Assembly (NCBI GenBank): GCA_902826695.1
Contig: CADEFU010000009.1
Location: 62,001 to 126,000 of the forward strand
Length of the DNA stretch: 64,000 nt
Origin: an uncultured Alphaproteobacteria bacterium
GTDB taxonomy: Bacteria > Pseudomonadota > Alphaproteobacteria > Micropepsales > Micropepsaceae
Reading direction: 5' to 3'
Each line of letters opens with the position of its first letter. Position 1 is the stretch's first letter. The notes under the pieces were generated by a model that was not told the origin of the DNA, did not search any database, and saw nothing but the letters and a program-made list of their open reading frames with translations. Both the position numbers and the translations under genes were made by a program. Below, piece after piece: positions 35,423 through 45,500 of this stretch.

Positions 35423-36529
35423 TCAGCGCCGCGCGCCGTCCAGGCTGGCTGAAATGGCGGCCAAACCGCCGGAAAGCTCGGCCGGCAGCGGCCAACCGAA
35501 GCCGATGCGCATGAAACGCCGGTCCTGCTCGAACCAATGGCCGGGACCAACGGCCGTCGCGTGGTCGGTCTGCAGGGCGCGGTAGAAGCGGTCCGTGTCG
35601 ATGCCGGCGCCTGCCTTGATGCGGGGGAAACAGACGCAGCCGCCTTCAGGGCGGACCCATTCCAGGCGGGGCTCCTTGCCGAGCCAGGCTTCGACGGTGG
35701 CGAGCGCTTCGCGGTTCGTACGTTCCACGCTGCCAAGCCAGCCAGCGCTCTGTTTCAGCGCGGCTTCGGCGATGTGTTCGTCGACAATGGAGCCGCAGAT
35801 GCCGATCTGCTCCTTCGCGGCGAGGAAGCGCTCCATCAGCTTCGGATCGCGGTTCACGATCCAACCGACGCGGATGCCGGGGATGCCGTAGGACTTCGAC
35901 ATCGAGGCGACGCTGATCGCGTGGGGGCTCAAGGACGCCGCGACCGGGAGCTTCGGCACGAACGACATCTCGCGGTAGGTTTCGTCGACGAGGAGGTGGA
36001 CGCCGCGCTTCTCGGCGACGGCGATCAGACGTTTCAAGTGCGCTTCTTTGAGCGCGACGCCGGTCGGGTTGTGTGGGGTCGTCACCGAAATGAGTTTGGT
36101 GTTCGTACGGATCAGCGCTTCGAGACGGTCGATGTCGAGGCGGAAGCCTTCTTCGAACTTGAGATCGACGTAGGCGATGTCGCAACCAATGGCGCGCGGG
36201 GTTTCGATGTTCGTCGCGTAGTTCGGGCGTACGACGACGAGGTGGTCGCCTTTGTCGAGCAAGGTCGTTGCGATGATGAAGAGCGCGCCGGCGGCCCCGG
36301 CGGTGGTGAGAACGTCGGCTTCGGCGACGTTCGCCTGTTTCGCGATCAGGGCGCGCAGGCCCGGCGCGCCGCGATGGACGCCGTACATCAGCAGCAAATC
36401 ATCGAAGCCCAAGCCCAGATCCGACAGCTTCCGGTCGCGCATGGAGCTTTCGGAGAGGTTGAAGCGGATCGTGTCGTAGCCCTGCTCCTCAGGCGACTCG
36501 ATCTCGATCGGCATGCGGACGTATTTCAT
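35423..36529 (-). CDS. PLP-dependent aminotransferase, class I/II
   Basis: A 368-residue fold-type I aminotransferase. The PLP lysine is in SMSKSYGIPGIRVGW; other anchors are TPHNPTGVALK, VDETYREM and a C-terminal MRIGFGWP that holds the substrate carboxylate Arg. The ATG at 36529 is preferred, with GGAGG nine bases upstream. It is a lone gene; substrate cannot be read. A beta C-S lyase (PatB) role is less likely from the overall pattern. Confidence 0.85.
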   Translation of the reverse strand: MKYVRMPIEIESPEEQGYDTIRFNLSESSMRDRKLSDLGLGFDDLLLMYGVHRGAPGLRALIAKQANVAEADVLTTAGAAGALFIIATTLLDKGDHLVVVRPNYATNIETPRAIGCDIAYVDLKFEEGFRLDIDRLEALIRTNTKLISVTTPHNPTGVALKEAHLKRLIAVAEKRGVHLLVDETYREMSFVPKLPVAASLSPHAISVASMSKSYGIPGIRVGWIVNRDPKLMERFLAAKEQIGICGSIVDEHIAEAALKQSAGWLGSVERTNREALATVEAWLGKEPRLEWVRPEGGCVCFPRIKAGAGIDTDRFYRALQTDHATAVGPGHWFEQDRRFMRIGFGWPLPAELSGGLAAISASLDGARR

Positions 36530-36569
36530 GAGGGGCACCTCCAATCGCTTGCTCTCTAGCACGTGCGCA

Positions 36570-36671
36570 GTCTGGGAGCGCGGGCGTCCCGCCCGCTCTT
36601 TGCGAATTATTTGACGCGCATTGCGGGGTGAAAGGAAAGCAAGGGCGGGCGGGACGCCCGCGCTCCCAGAC
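36570..36671. repeat. REP-like paired inverted repeat, family A, copy 2
   Basis: Left arm 36570-36601 is identical over 32 bases to the arm at 4420-4451. Right arm 36640-36671 pairs with it at 30 of 32 positions across a 38-base spacer that is unrelated to the spacer of copy 1. It lies between the aminotransferase start and the end of the next methyltransferase gene. Confidence 0.85.
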
Positions 36672-36675
36672 TGGG

Positions 36676-37488
36676 CTAGAGCCCGTCCACCAACGCTGGA
36701 TGTTTCGGCAACTGCTTCAAGAGCGACAGCAACTCACCTTTGGCTTGCGCGTTCGAGAGTTGGTGGCGTTCGGCGAGGATGAGTTCGTTCTTCAGGGAGT
36801 GCTCGAGGCCGACCAGCTCCGTCACGCGGACCTTGTAGCCGTTGGCCTCAAGGTACAGCGCGCGGATGACGTTGGTGAGATTGCTCGCGAACTCGCGGCG
36901 TTGGATTGGGTGGCGCCAGAGCTGGTGGAGCGGGTGTTTGCCTTCATGTTCGAGGCTGCGCGCGAGTTCGGCCTGGCAACAAGGCACGAGCGCGATCACA
37001 CGGGCCTTGTGGCGGAGTGCGAAGCGAATCGCGTCATCGGTTGCGGTATCGCAAGCGTGAAGCGCGGTCACCATGTCGGTCTCGCCGTCGAGGTTCACGT
37101 CGGCGATCGCGCCTGCCACGAAACGCATGCGGTCGAACTTTGCGTCGCGCGCGAGGCGTTCCGCGCCTTCCATCAGAGGGCCGCGCGTTTCGACGGCGAT
37201 CACCTCACCCTTACCCTTCGGGCCGAAGATCAGCTCATAGAGGATGAAGCCCAGATAGGACTTGCCGGCGCCGAGATCGGCGAGGCGCGGGGCCTCGTTC
37301 GTCTCGAACAGGCGGTCGAGCGGCGGGCGGATAAGTTGGACGAGGTGGAGCACCTGCTTCAGCTTGCGGCGCGAGTCGGCGTTCAGCTGACCGTCGCGGG
37401 TCAAGATGTGCAACGCCTTCAACAGCTCGACCGATTGGCCAGGCCAGAGATCTTTGAGGGTTTCTTGCTTCTGCGGTTTGCGTGACAT
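36676..37488 (-). CDS. SAM-dependent methyltransferase (Methyltransf_32-like)
   Basis: A 270-residue protein. Motif I is LADLGAGKSYLGFILYELIF (residues 69-88), with VIAVETRG as the acidic second strand and TALHACDTATDDAIRFAL as the post-I region. This L-x-A-C-D pattern is typical of Methyltransf_32 proteins, some of which modify RNA or proteins. VPCCQAELA provides a double cysteine often kept in this group. The substrate is unknown. It is transcribed away from the family B repeat at 37500. Confidence 0.78.
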   Translation of the reverse strand: MSRKPQKQETLKDLWPGQSVELLKALHILTRDGQLNADSRRKLKQVLHLVQLIRPPLDRLFETNEAPRLADLGAGKSYLGFILYELIFGPKGKGEVIAVETRGPLMEGAERLARDAKFDRMRFVAGAIADVNLDGETDMVTALHACDTATDDAIRFALRHKARVIALVPCCQAELARSLEHEGKHPLHQLWRHPIQRREFASNLTNVIRALYLEANGYKVRVTELVGLEHSLKNELILAERHQLSNAQAKGELLSLLKQLPKHPALVDGL

Positions 37489-37499
37489 TGCTCACACAC

Positions 37500-37588
37500 T
37501 GTCATGGCCCGCGCAGGCGGACCACCCACGACTTTGCTTGAAACCGCGGCAGAAAGTCGTGGGTGGTCCGTCTGCGCGGACCATGACA
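37500..37588. repeat. REP-like paired inverted repeat, family B
   Basis: Arms 37500-37535 and 37553-37588 are 36 bases each and pair at 34 positions around a 17-base loop. Each arm is a hairpin by itself: TGGTCCG against CGGACCA in the right arm. Two inverted REP units head to head make a BIME-like structure. It sits between divergent genes, 12 bases from one start and 27 from the other, so it may influence both transcripts. Confidence 0.85.
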
Positions 37589-37615
37589 TAGTTTATGGAT
37601 TCGGAGAGGACGCGC

Positions 37616-38326
37616 ATGAGACTCACGCGGCGGGATGCTTTGGTTACTACGGCGGCGCTTGCTGTGACCGGCGTTGCGCGGGCTGACGACGCGGAAGACG
37701 GCATCGGCGGGGTCGAGGATATCGTCAACTTTGCGTGGTCGACGCTTGCGCCGGACCCCAAAGAAGAGATGGAACTCGAAGACGACATCTATATGAACGA
37801 AGTCGTCGAGACGGGTGAGGAGAGCGCGCTTGTCATCAAGTTCTCGGACGGGTCGAAGCTGACCTTGGGCGAGAACGCGAGGATCGTGATCGACAAGTAC
37901 GTCTACAACTCGGCGACGTCGTCGGGTGAGCAGGCGATGACGCTGACCAAGGGCGCGTTCCGCTTCCTCTCCGGTGCGGTGCCCAAGGCGAGCGTGAAGA
38001 TTTCGACGCCGGCAGTCACGATCGGCATTCGCGGGACGGAGCTTGTCATCGACGTCGCGGATGACGGCGAGACGGAGATGTCGACGGTCTCGGGTGAGGC
38101 GGACGCGACCGATGGGTCGGGTGAGACGTTGACGGTGCTCGCGGATGAATCCGTGGTCGTCGATGGGACCCGGCGCTTTCGCGGCAAGGTTCGCAAGCGC
38201 CGGCACGTGTCGCGGTCGATCGCGATCGCCGAGGGTCTCGACGGGGCGCGCAGGCGCTGGCGGATCGCCAAGCCCGCGAAGCGGCGGGCGGCTCGGCGGC
38301 GGCGTCGGCGGCGCGCCCGGAACTAG
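37616..38326 (+). CDS. Tat-type exported FecR-domain protein with very basic tail
   Basis: A 236-residue protein. MRLTRRDALVTTAALAVTG is a twin-arginine-like signal peptide ending AxA before DDAEDG. Residues 45-165 form a FecR domain (ALVIKFSDGSKLTLGENARI, KISTPAVTIGIRGTEL), a small beta-domain common in periplasmic signalling and surface proteins. The last 55 residues hold more than twenty Arg/Lys, ending in an RRRRRRR run, which would bind polyanions such as LPS, teichoic-type polymers or nucleic acid. The ATG at 37616 follows GAGAGGA; the ATG at 37595 is less likely. Confidence 0.8.
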   Translation: MRLTRRDALVTTAALAVTGVARADDAEDGIGGVEDIVNFAWSTLAPDPKEEMELEDDIYMNEVVETGEESALVIKFSDGSKLTLGENARIVIDKYVYNSATSSGEQAMTLTKGAFRFLSGAVPKASVKISTPAVTIGIRGTELVIDVADDGETEMSTVSGEADATDGSGETLTVLADESVVVDGTRRFRGKVRKRRHVSRSIAIAEGLDGARRRWRIAKPAKRRAARRRRRRRARN

Positions 38327-38401
38327 CGCCAAAACGCGCAGAAATACGGGCATTTTGCCGCTCGACAGGGCGGGGACGGCCCTGTATTCCCTGCCCCTCT
38401 C

Positions 38402-40204
38402 ATGACCGACCTCAGCCACATCCGCAATTTCTCCATCGTCGCCCACATCGATCACGGCAAGTCCACGCTGGCCGACCGCTTGATCGAGTTTTGCGGCGCG
38501 TTGGAAGCGCGCGAGATGAAGGCGCAGGTGCTCGACTCCATGGATATCGAGCGCGAGCGCGGCATCACGATCAAGGCGCAGACCGTGCGCCTGACCTATC
38601 CCGCGAAGAACGGCAAGACCTACACGCTGAACCTGATGGACACGCCGGGGCACGTGGACTTTGGCTATGAGGTGTCGCGATGTTTGGCGGCGTGCGAAGG
38701 CGCGCTGTTGATCGTCGATGCGAGCCAGGGCGTTGAGGCGCAGACGCTCGCCAACGTCTATCAGGCGATCGATGCCGGGCTCGATATCGTGCCCGTGCTG
38801 AACAAAATCGACCTGCCGGCGGCCGAGCCGGAGCGCATCAAGCAACAAATCGAAGACGTGATCGGGATCGACGCGTCGGACTCCGTTTTGATCTCGGCCA
38901 AGACCGGCGTCGGTATCGGCGACGTGTTGGAAGCGGTGGTGAACCGCCTGCCCGCGCCGAAGGGCGAGATCGACGCACCGCTGAAGGCGCTGCTGATCGA
39001 CAGCTGGTACGACGCCTATCTGGGCGTCGTCGTGCTGTTCCGTGTGGTCGACGGCGAGATCAAGAAGGGTCAGAAGATCCGCATGATGGCGACGAACGCC
39101 GTCTATGAGGTCGATCGCGTCGGCATCTTCAACCCGAAGCGGATGGCGGTGGCGAAGCTTGGACCGGGCGAAGTCGGGTTTTTGACCGCCGCGATCAAGC
39201 AGGTGGCCGACACGAAGATCGGCGATACGATTACCGACGAACGCAAGGGCACGGATACGCCCCTGCCCGGCTTTAAGCCCGCGCAGCAGGTGGTGTTCTG
39301 CGGGCTCTTCCCGGTGGACGCGGCCGAGTTCGAAGAGTTGCGCGAGGCGATCCAGAAGCTGGCGCTGAACGATGCGAGCTTTTCCTACGAGACGGAGACG
39401 TCGGCGGCGCTCGGCTTCGGGTTTCGCTGCGGGTTCCTAGGTCTGCTTCATCTCGACATCATTCGCGAGCGGTTGGAGCGCGAGTTCAATCTTGAGCTCA
39501 TCACCACCGCGCCGTCGGTCGTCTATCGCATCTATATGACGAACGGCGACATGATCGAGCTGCACAATCCGGCCGACATGCCGGACGTCGTGCGCATCGA
39601 GAAGATCGAAGAGCCGTGGATTGCGGCCACGATCCTGGTGCCGGACGAGTATCTGGGCGCGGTGTTGAAGCTGTGCGAAGACCGGCGCGGGCGGCAGGTG
39701 GATTTGACCTATGCCGGCAACCGCGCGCTCGTGAAATATCATCTGCCGCTCAACGAAGTGGTGTTCGATTTCTACGACCGGCTGAAGTCGGTGAGCCGCG
39801 GCTATGCGAGCTTCGACTATCACATCGAAGGCTATGAGGAGGGCGAGCTCGTCAAGTTGTCGATCCTGGTGAACGCCGAGCCCGTGGACGCGCTCTCGAT
39901 GATCGTGAACCGCGGCCGCGCGGAGATGCGCGGCCGGGCGATGTGCGAGAAGCTGAAGGATCTGATCCCGCAGCACCTCTTCCAAATCCCGATCCAAGCT
40001 GCGATCGGCGGCAAGGTGATCGCGCGCGAAACGATCAAAGCGATGCGCAAGGACGTGACCGCGAAGTGCTACGGCGGCGACATCAGCCGTAAGCGCAAGC
40101 TGCTGGATAAGCAGAAAGAAGGTAAGAAGAAGATGCGGGAGTACGGGTCGGTGGAGATCCCGCAGGAAGCGTTTATCGCGGCGCTGAAGATGGATGAGAA
40201 TTAG
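38402..40204 (+). CDS. lepA: Elongation factor 4 (back-translocating GTPase)
   Basis: A 600-residue translational GTPase that binds stalled or misplaced ribosomes. G1 [10 protein letters not shown]3 DTPGHVDF, G4 NKIDLP and G5 SAKTG are all present, and the C-terminal end has the LepA-specific domain ([37 protein letters not shown]). Length is standard. No Shine-Dalgarno sequence is visible before ATG 38402, where the upstream stretch is CCCTGCCCCTCTC. It shares a 4-base stop overlap with the next convergent gene. Confidence 0.97.
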   Translation: MTDLSHIRNFSIVAHIDHGKSTLADRLIEFCGALEAREMKAQVLDSMDIERERGITIKAQTVRLTYPAKNGKTYTLNLMDTPGHVDFGYEVSRCLAACEGALLIVDASQGVEAQTLANVYQAIDAGLDIVPVLNKIDLPAAEPERIKQQIEDVIGIDASDSVLISAKTGVGIGDVLEAVVNRLPAPKGEIDAPLKALLIDSWYDAYLGVVVLFRVVDGEIKKGQKIRMMATNAVYEVDRVGIFNPKRMAVAKLGPGEVGFLTAAIKQVADTKIGDTITDERKGTDTPLPGFKPAQQVVFCGLFPVDAAEFEELREAIQKLALNDASFSYETETSAALGFGFRCGFLGLLHLDIIRERLEREFNLELITTAPSVVYRIYMTNGDMIELHNPADMPDVVRIEKIEEPWIAATILVPDEYLGAVLKLCEDRRGRQVDLTYAGNRALVKYHLPLNEVVFDFYDRLKSVSRGYASFDYHIEGYEEGELVKLSILVNAEPVDALSMIVNRGRAEMRGRAMCEKLKDLIPQHLFQIPIQAAIGGKVIARETIKAMRKDVTAKCYGGDISRKRKLLDKQKEGKKKMREYGSVEIPQEAFIAALKMDEN

Positions 40205-41064
40205 AACCAACGGTTCGCCCCGCGCATGGCCGGGTTGCAGCGAATGAACGTCTTCCCGATCTCGGGAATTTCGAAGCGATTTCCCCTCTCGACGATGGTA
40301 AGTTCATAGGGGGCGCCGTCCCGAAGTATCGTCCCTTGGATATCGAGTTTTAATACACTAGGGGACACTTGCCGGACCTTGCGAATCCGATCGAGGGCTA
40401 TCACTCGCGGTTTGTAGACGCCCTCCAGCATTACCCAGTAGTGGACGGGACCCAACACCTCGAATTGAATGGCACCCTGCTCGATGTTGGCCCTCACACG
40501 ATCTTCGTAGCCGATACCCTTACAGACATCGTCGTCGGCAACGCCATCGACAACAAGGGGATAGCTTGCGGAAAGCGTTACCTCCGGGGTGAGGAGCCGC
40601 AGCACCTCCATCGGAATGTCCGCGTTCACCGAGCGATCCGCGTCGCCGCATCGATAGGCCATTCTCGATGTCGGAGTCGAGCCATCCCTTCGCGGGGTCA
40701 GTTGAAGAGTCTCGATGCGATTGCTGTCGAGTTCCCGCACGCGCATCGCGCGCACTAGCGTCCCGTCCTGCCGGCGGAAGGTGAAGACATATCCGTCGCC
40801 ATCGCGTTCAACGCTTGCGATTTGCATGGCTGTGAACAAGTCGAGCGGTTCAAAGAACGAGATACGGCCGCCACTTTTTTCGAACTCGAATTCGATTTGA
40901 GTTTCGCCATCGTAGGTATTGGCGATGCAGCCGCCCTTTTCCGGAACACGGCCATCGAGCCAAATACCTTCCAGCCTGCCTTTGACCGCGCGGAGGTCAT
41001 CTGCCGCGCTTCCAGCGGACGCGGTTGCCATCGATAGAAGAAGCGTGAACGCCAACCGAAACAT
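40201..41064 (-). CDS. Exported hypothetical protein
   Basis: A 287-residue protein with a signal peptide ([20 protein letters not shown]). The mature part is strand-rich and contains three cysteines ([25 protein letters not shown]) plus DDVCKGIG, so disulfides are likely. The ATG at 41064 follows AGGGGCC; the one at 41082 has no ribosome-binding site. Composition is less GC-rich than the neighbours. I do not recognise the family. Its stop overlaps lepA by four bases. Confidence 0.65.
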   Translation of the reverse strand: MFRLAFTLLLSMATASAGSAADDLRAVKGRLEGIWLDGRVPEKGGCIANTYDGETQIEFEFEKSGGRISFFEPLDLFTAMQIASVERDGDGYVFTFRRQDGTLVRAMRVRELDSNRIETLQLTPRRDGSTPTSRMAYRCGDADRSVNADIPMEVLRLLTPEVTLSASYPLVVDGVADDDVCKGIGYEDRVRANIEQGAIQFEVLGPVHYWVMLEGVYKPRVIALDRIRKVRQVSPSVLKLDIQGTILRDGAPYELTIVERGNRFEIPEIGKTFIRCNPAMRGANRWF

Positions 41065-41127
41065 GCGAGGCCCCTGTGCCATTGGAAGCGGAGATAGATC
41101 ACCACGACGGCCAAATTGTGGCTGTCT

Positions 41128-41895
41128 TCAAGGAGCGAACTTCGCTTGGCATTCTTCGAACGTCATCGTCTTCGCGCGGATGAGGCCCTGCCCGTCCGGC
41201 GCTGCGGTCGGGTCGACGAAGATCATGTTGTATTTGTTCGCTTGCATCGCGTAGGTGCGGGTCTTCGATAGGTTCACGAGGCCGACGTCGAAGGTGAAGC
41301 TGCGGTCTTGCTCGGCGATCAGCCAGTGGCCGTTCGTCTTGTCGTCGGACATCGTGATCATGCCACCGGCGTTAAGCGTTTTGTCGAGCGTGGGTTTTAG
41401 GAGCACGGCGTTCTCGGCGGGCAGATCAGCCACGCGGTCGAAGGTGCGGGTGCGGAAGGCGCCTTCCATCACCAAGTGCGAGGAGACCATGTTGTTGTGG
41501 ACGTGCGGGATGATCGCGCCGCCTTTGCGCATGCCGAAGAAGCGCAGGAACCACGGGCGCTCGATGCCGGCGACGTTGATGGTCGCGGGGAATTTCGGGT
41601 CCTTCGTTTCGGCGAGGTTGCTCGGGAACGCCATCGCCTTCGTGAGGCGGTCGAAGTCGAGGTAGCGGGCGATCGCCGATAGGGCGATGCCGGTGTTCAG
41701 CACTTCGATCTGCTGTTGCCAGGCGACTGGCGACATGCGGCCTTGGGCGAGCGCGCGGTTGATGTCGGCGACGTCTTGCGCCCAGCGGTTCAGGTCGGCC
41801 GGGGGCGAGGCGAGCGCGCCCGAGGCTAGGATCGCGTGCAGCGCGGCCGCGCCGGCGAACGCTTCGAAGAAATTGCGGCGGTTGAACTGGTTCAT
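41128..41895 (-). CDS. Tat-exported cupin-fold protein
   Basis: A 255-residue protein with a twin-arginine signal (NRRNFFEAFAGAAALHAILA). A cupin-type metal site is visible: IIPHVHNNMVSSHLVMEG near residues 127-144 gives two His and a Glu, and GHWLIAEQD may hold a later His. Folding before export by Tat fits a metal-binding enzyme or sensor. Function unknown. It precedes no gene closely on the same strand; the next upstream gene is the DUF3052-like gene, 15 bases away. Confidence 0.7.
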   Translation of the reverse strand: MNQFNRRNFFEAFAGAAALHAILASGALASPPADLNRWAQDVADINRALAQGRMSPVAWQQQIEVLNTGIALSAIARYLDFDRLTKAMAFPSNLAETKDPKFPATINVAGIERPWFLRFFGMRKGGAIIPHVHNNMVSSHLVMEGAFRTRTFDRVADLPAENAVLLKPTLDKTLNAGGMITMSDDKTNGHWLIAEQDRSFTFDVGLVNLSKTRTYAMQANKYNMIFVDPTAAPDGQGLIRAKTMTFEECQAKFAP

Positions 41896-41910
41896 GGGCC
41901 GCAGTTCACC

Positions 41911-42510
41911 TTAGGCCGCGATGAAGCGCAATGCGGCGTGCGTCACGGAAACGCGCGCGACTTTGGTGTCTTTCAGGCCGGCTTTGCGCGCGTGGCCGAT
42001 AATGTCGTCGCCGTTCGGCTTTGTGCCTTTGGAGTAGACCAGCCAGAGGGCTGTGCCCTTCGGCAGCACCTTTGCGGCGGCGGCGATTTGCTTGGCGGCC
42101 GTTTCGGGCGCGAGCGTGAGGAGTATGATGTTTGCCGCTTTTGCTTTCGCGGCGGTGAGCGTGGCTGCGCGATCGGCTTTGGCGGCGGCTGCGTCGATTT
42201 CCTTGATGCGCTCGCCCACGATGAGGACTTTCGTGTCCGCTTTGATGCCCAGCTTGTCGGCCAGTGTCGGCGGGTTCAAAATCTTCTTGGCCCAGGCGCC
42301 CGCTTCCTTTGGCCCAAGCGCGAGCGCGAACTTCGCGCCTTTGGCGTCGATGTGCAGGTTACCGCCGGTGACCTTCGCAGTCCGGACGTCGCTTAAAGCG
42401 ACAACGAGCTTCTTGCCGCCCGAGAGCTGAAGCGATTGCGAGTCCAAGTGCGCGCGCACCTGCACACGCTCCTTGCCGGCGACATAGTCGACTAGCGCTT
42501 CGCGGCCCAT
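41911..42510 (-). CDS. DUF3052-like hypothetical protein
   Basis: A 199-residue soluble protein. The middle begins KLGIKADTKVLIVGERIKEI and the end reads ALWLVYSKGTKPNGDDIIGH then a V-x-V-T-H-A-A-L-R-F strand, the outline of DUF3052-like proteins. The first 65 residues add a small strand-rich domain (QVRAHLDSQSLQLSGGKKLV). It starts three bases after the stop of the large DUF2339 gene, so the two share a transcript. Molecular role is unknown. Confidence 0.6.
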   Translation of the reverse strand: MGREALVDYVAGKERVQVRAHLDSQSLQLSGGKKLVVALSDVRTAKVTGGNLHIDAKGAKFALALGPKEAGAWAKKILNPPTLADKLGIKADTKVLIVGERIKEIDAAAAKADRAATLTAAKAKAANIILLTLAPETAAKQIAAAAKVLPKGTALWLVYSKGTKPNGDDIIGHARKAGLKDTKVARVSVTHAALRFIAA

Positions 42511-42513
42511 CCC

Positions 42514-45500
42514 CTACCCCGCTGCTTCCTTCGGTTGGTCGCTGGCAAAGACATAGCGCGTGTAGAACCAGCTCAAGCCCAGCAGGCTTGCGCCCAGGCC
42601 GAAGAACGAGGCAACACGCAGCAGGCCCTCGAGTTCGCGTGCGTCGTAGAGGAAGACCTTGCCGACGGCGAGCACCATCACGCCGAGCGAGGCGAAGCGG
42701 AGGATCTTGTCCTTCCAGGCTGCGCCCGCGACGAGCAGACCGATACCCAGCGCGAGCCAGGCGGCCGAGTAGGCATAGACTTCGTTGCCGGTCACGCTTG
42801 CCTCGTTGAGGAAGTTGCCTTGGAAGATTTGGCGGACGTTCAGGCTGATCCAGGCGAAGAGCGAGATCATGGCCGCGCTCTTCACGCCAGGCACGAGGTC
42901 GGTGCGGTTGCGGCTGACCAGGCCTTGCGCGAGCAGGAGCAGCCAGATGACCGGAAGGCCGTACGGCAGCAGCAGTGCGTTCACGACGGGCCAGGCGCCG
43001 ACATCGTGCGGGGCGGCGAGCGGCGAGGACACCAGATAGTCGAGGACGCCGAGGCGGAGCACCGCGAGCACAGTCGCGGCGATGCCGCTGACGAACAGGC
43101 TCTGCCGGTCGAGGCGCCGGCCGAGGACGAAGAGCGCCACACCGAAGATCAGGATCGCATTCGTAATCACGCCGCGTTCGAGGTAAGTGCCGGGCGCTGC
43201 AAACGCATTCTCGGCACCGCTGAACGCGTGGCGGATCAAGTAGTAGCCCATAAGACCCACGAACAGGACCGCGACGTATTCGAGGGCGACCGCCACGCGC
43301 TCGCGAACGCCGCGCAGCGTCAGGCTGAACAAGGCGATCAGGATTGCGGGCAGGCCTAGGTGGAAGACTGGCGCAACCGCCATCGGGATCGTGTGGCCGG
43401 CCTCGATCGGCGTTCCCACCATCAGGCGGAGCGAGCCCGCGATGAACGTGAACGGCTGCAGGTCGAAGGCGATAATGCGTACGCAGGCGATGACGGCTGC
43501 GATGACCGCGGCGTTGATGAGGCTTTCGCGCTTGAAGTATTGCGCGGCGAACATGAGGCCCAGCGCATAGACGAACTGCGACTGGGAGATGATGCCGCCT
43601 TCGAAGCGTGAGCCCATGCCGGTCAGAACGTCGGCGAGCGGGTTGAACGCGTGGCGGATCAGGAAGTAACCCATGAGGCCGATCAGCGCGAGCGGCACGT
43701 ATTCGACCGCGCGCACGAGCAAGTCGTCGCGGCCGCGGCCTAAGATCAATCGCATGGCGAGTGCTAAGACCGCGGGTATGCCGAGATAGAACAGCGGCGA
43801 GGTCGCGATCGGGAGCGCGACGATCTTCTCGCTCACCTCGCCGAACGCCATCGGGAGCCAGACGCTGAGCAATTGCACCGGTTGGATGTCGAAGTGGATC
43901 ACGCGCGCGAGGCCGATGGCTCCCGCGACAAGGCCGCACGTCGCCAGCGCCCGGCGACTCCATTGGCAGCCACTCGCGACGAGCGCGATTGCATAGAGGA
44001 TGAGCACGTGGCTGATAACGGCGCCGTCGAGACCGGTGCCCAACGTGGTGAGCACTTTTTCCGGCTCCGTTTGGGCGAGACGGATGACGAAGTAGCCCAT
44101 GACGCCGACGAAGATGACGGCGATGCTCTCAAAGCTGCGCACGATCGTGTCGTCGGCCTTGCGGCTCAGCAAGTAGGCAGAGGCTGCGAAGAACGCGGCC
44201 GGCACGCCGAGATGGAAGACCGGCGCATAGACAAGCGCGGGCGTCTTCAGCGTCAGGATTTGGCCGAGCGTTGCCGTCGTCATGTATTGAAAGACGGGCG
44301 CGAGCTGGGGGAGCAGGAAGAGGAAGACCATGAAGGCAACAACCGTCACGGCCGGGCGCAAGATCATGATGTCGACGCGGGCGGCGACCCAGGCGACGGC
44401 AAGCATCAGGCCCGCGATGCCGACCGGCAGATAGTCCGGATGAAGCTCGATCATCTGCGCGAGCGCGGCGAAGGCGACAGCCGTGGCAGCAAGGTAGGCG
44501 AGAAGTTCTTGCGTCTTCGGCGTGCTGCCGAAGCGTTGCAGGGCGCGGCCGGTGACGAGCGTGAAGGCCGCGGCCATCGCCATCGCGATGATGCCCCACA
44601 GCGGCAAGCCGCCGTACATCACCTTTGCGATCACGACGAGATCGTTCAGGCGTATGAACGCAAGCAGGAAGTAGGCAATCGCGCTTGCGCAGGCGAGGCG
44701 CGCCCACTCGACCGGATCGCGCGCCTTCCACATGAAAAGCAGACTCGCGACGGCGAACGTGGCGGCGAAGACGACGGTGACAGCGGCGAAGTTCGTGGCT
44801 TCGGGCGCAACGCTGAGCAGCGTCAGGCTCAAGACGAGCGAGATCCACGGCAGGAAGCGATAGTTCGCTTGATCGCGCCAGGCGAGCACGAGCGTGCCTG
44901 CGGTTAAAGCGAAGTAGAGGCCCCATTCGGTGAGGCCAAAGCCGCTGCGCTGGACGACGATGCCCATCAGAAGCGTCGCGACTGCGGTTGCCGCCAAAAG
45001 ACCGATCCAAGCGTGCGGCGGGCTTTCGCCGGGCTTGGCTGTGGGGTTCACGAACACGAAGGATGCGCCGCACAGCATGATCAGGAAGATGCCGATCCAC
45101 AGACCTTCGCCCGGCACTCTGGGTCCTGAGAGCCAGAGCAAGATCCAAACGAACGCTGCGACCAGCGTGGGCCACAAGAGCCACCACCACTGCTGACGGC
45201 GAATGACGGTGAAGAGGCCGATCGTTAGCGCCATCAAATAGCTGAACAGCACCGGCGCGTTCGGTTCGCCTGCGCCGACGAGCGCGGGCGTCATGAAGCC
45301 ACCGATCATCCCGAGGATCGCGATCGGCTGCCCGTGGCGAAGCGACAGCACGACGGCGAGTGCGGTATTGGCCCCCATGCTGGCGAACGCGATCGCGGGC
45401 GAGATGAAGCCATAGACTGTCGACGCCGCGAACAGCGCGCCGTAAATGACGGCGATGCCCGCACCGGACAGCGCTTGGGCAATGCGCTCGCCGTTGGCGA

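Noticed and set aside
42359..43963. 534-codon minus-strand frame overlapping the DUF2339 gene in another phase
   Set aside because: Arg/Pro-rich shadow composition without any domain; the overlapping frame has regular membrane segments.
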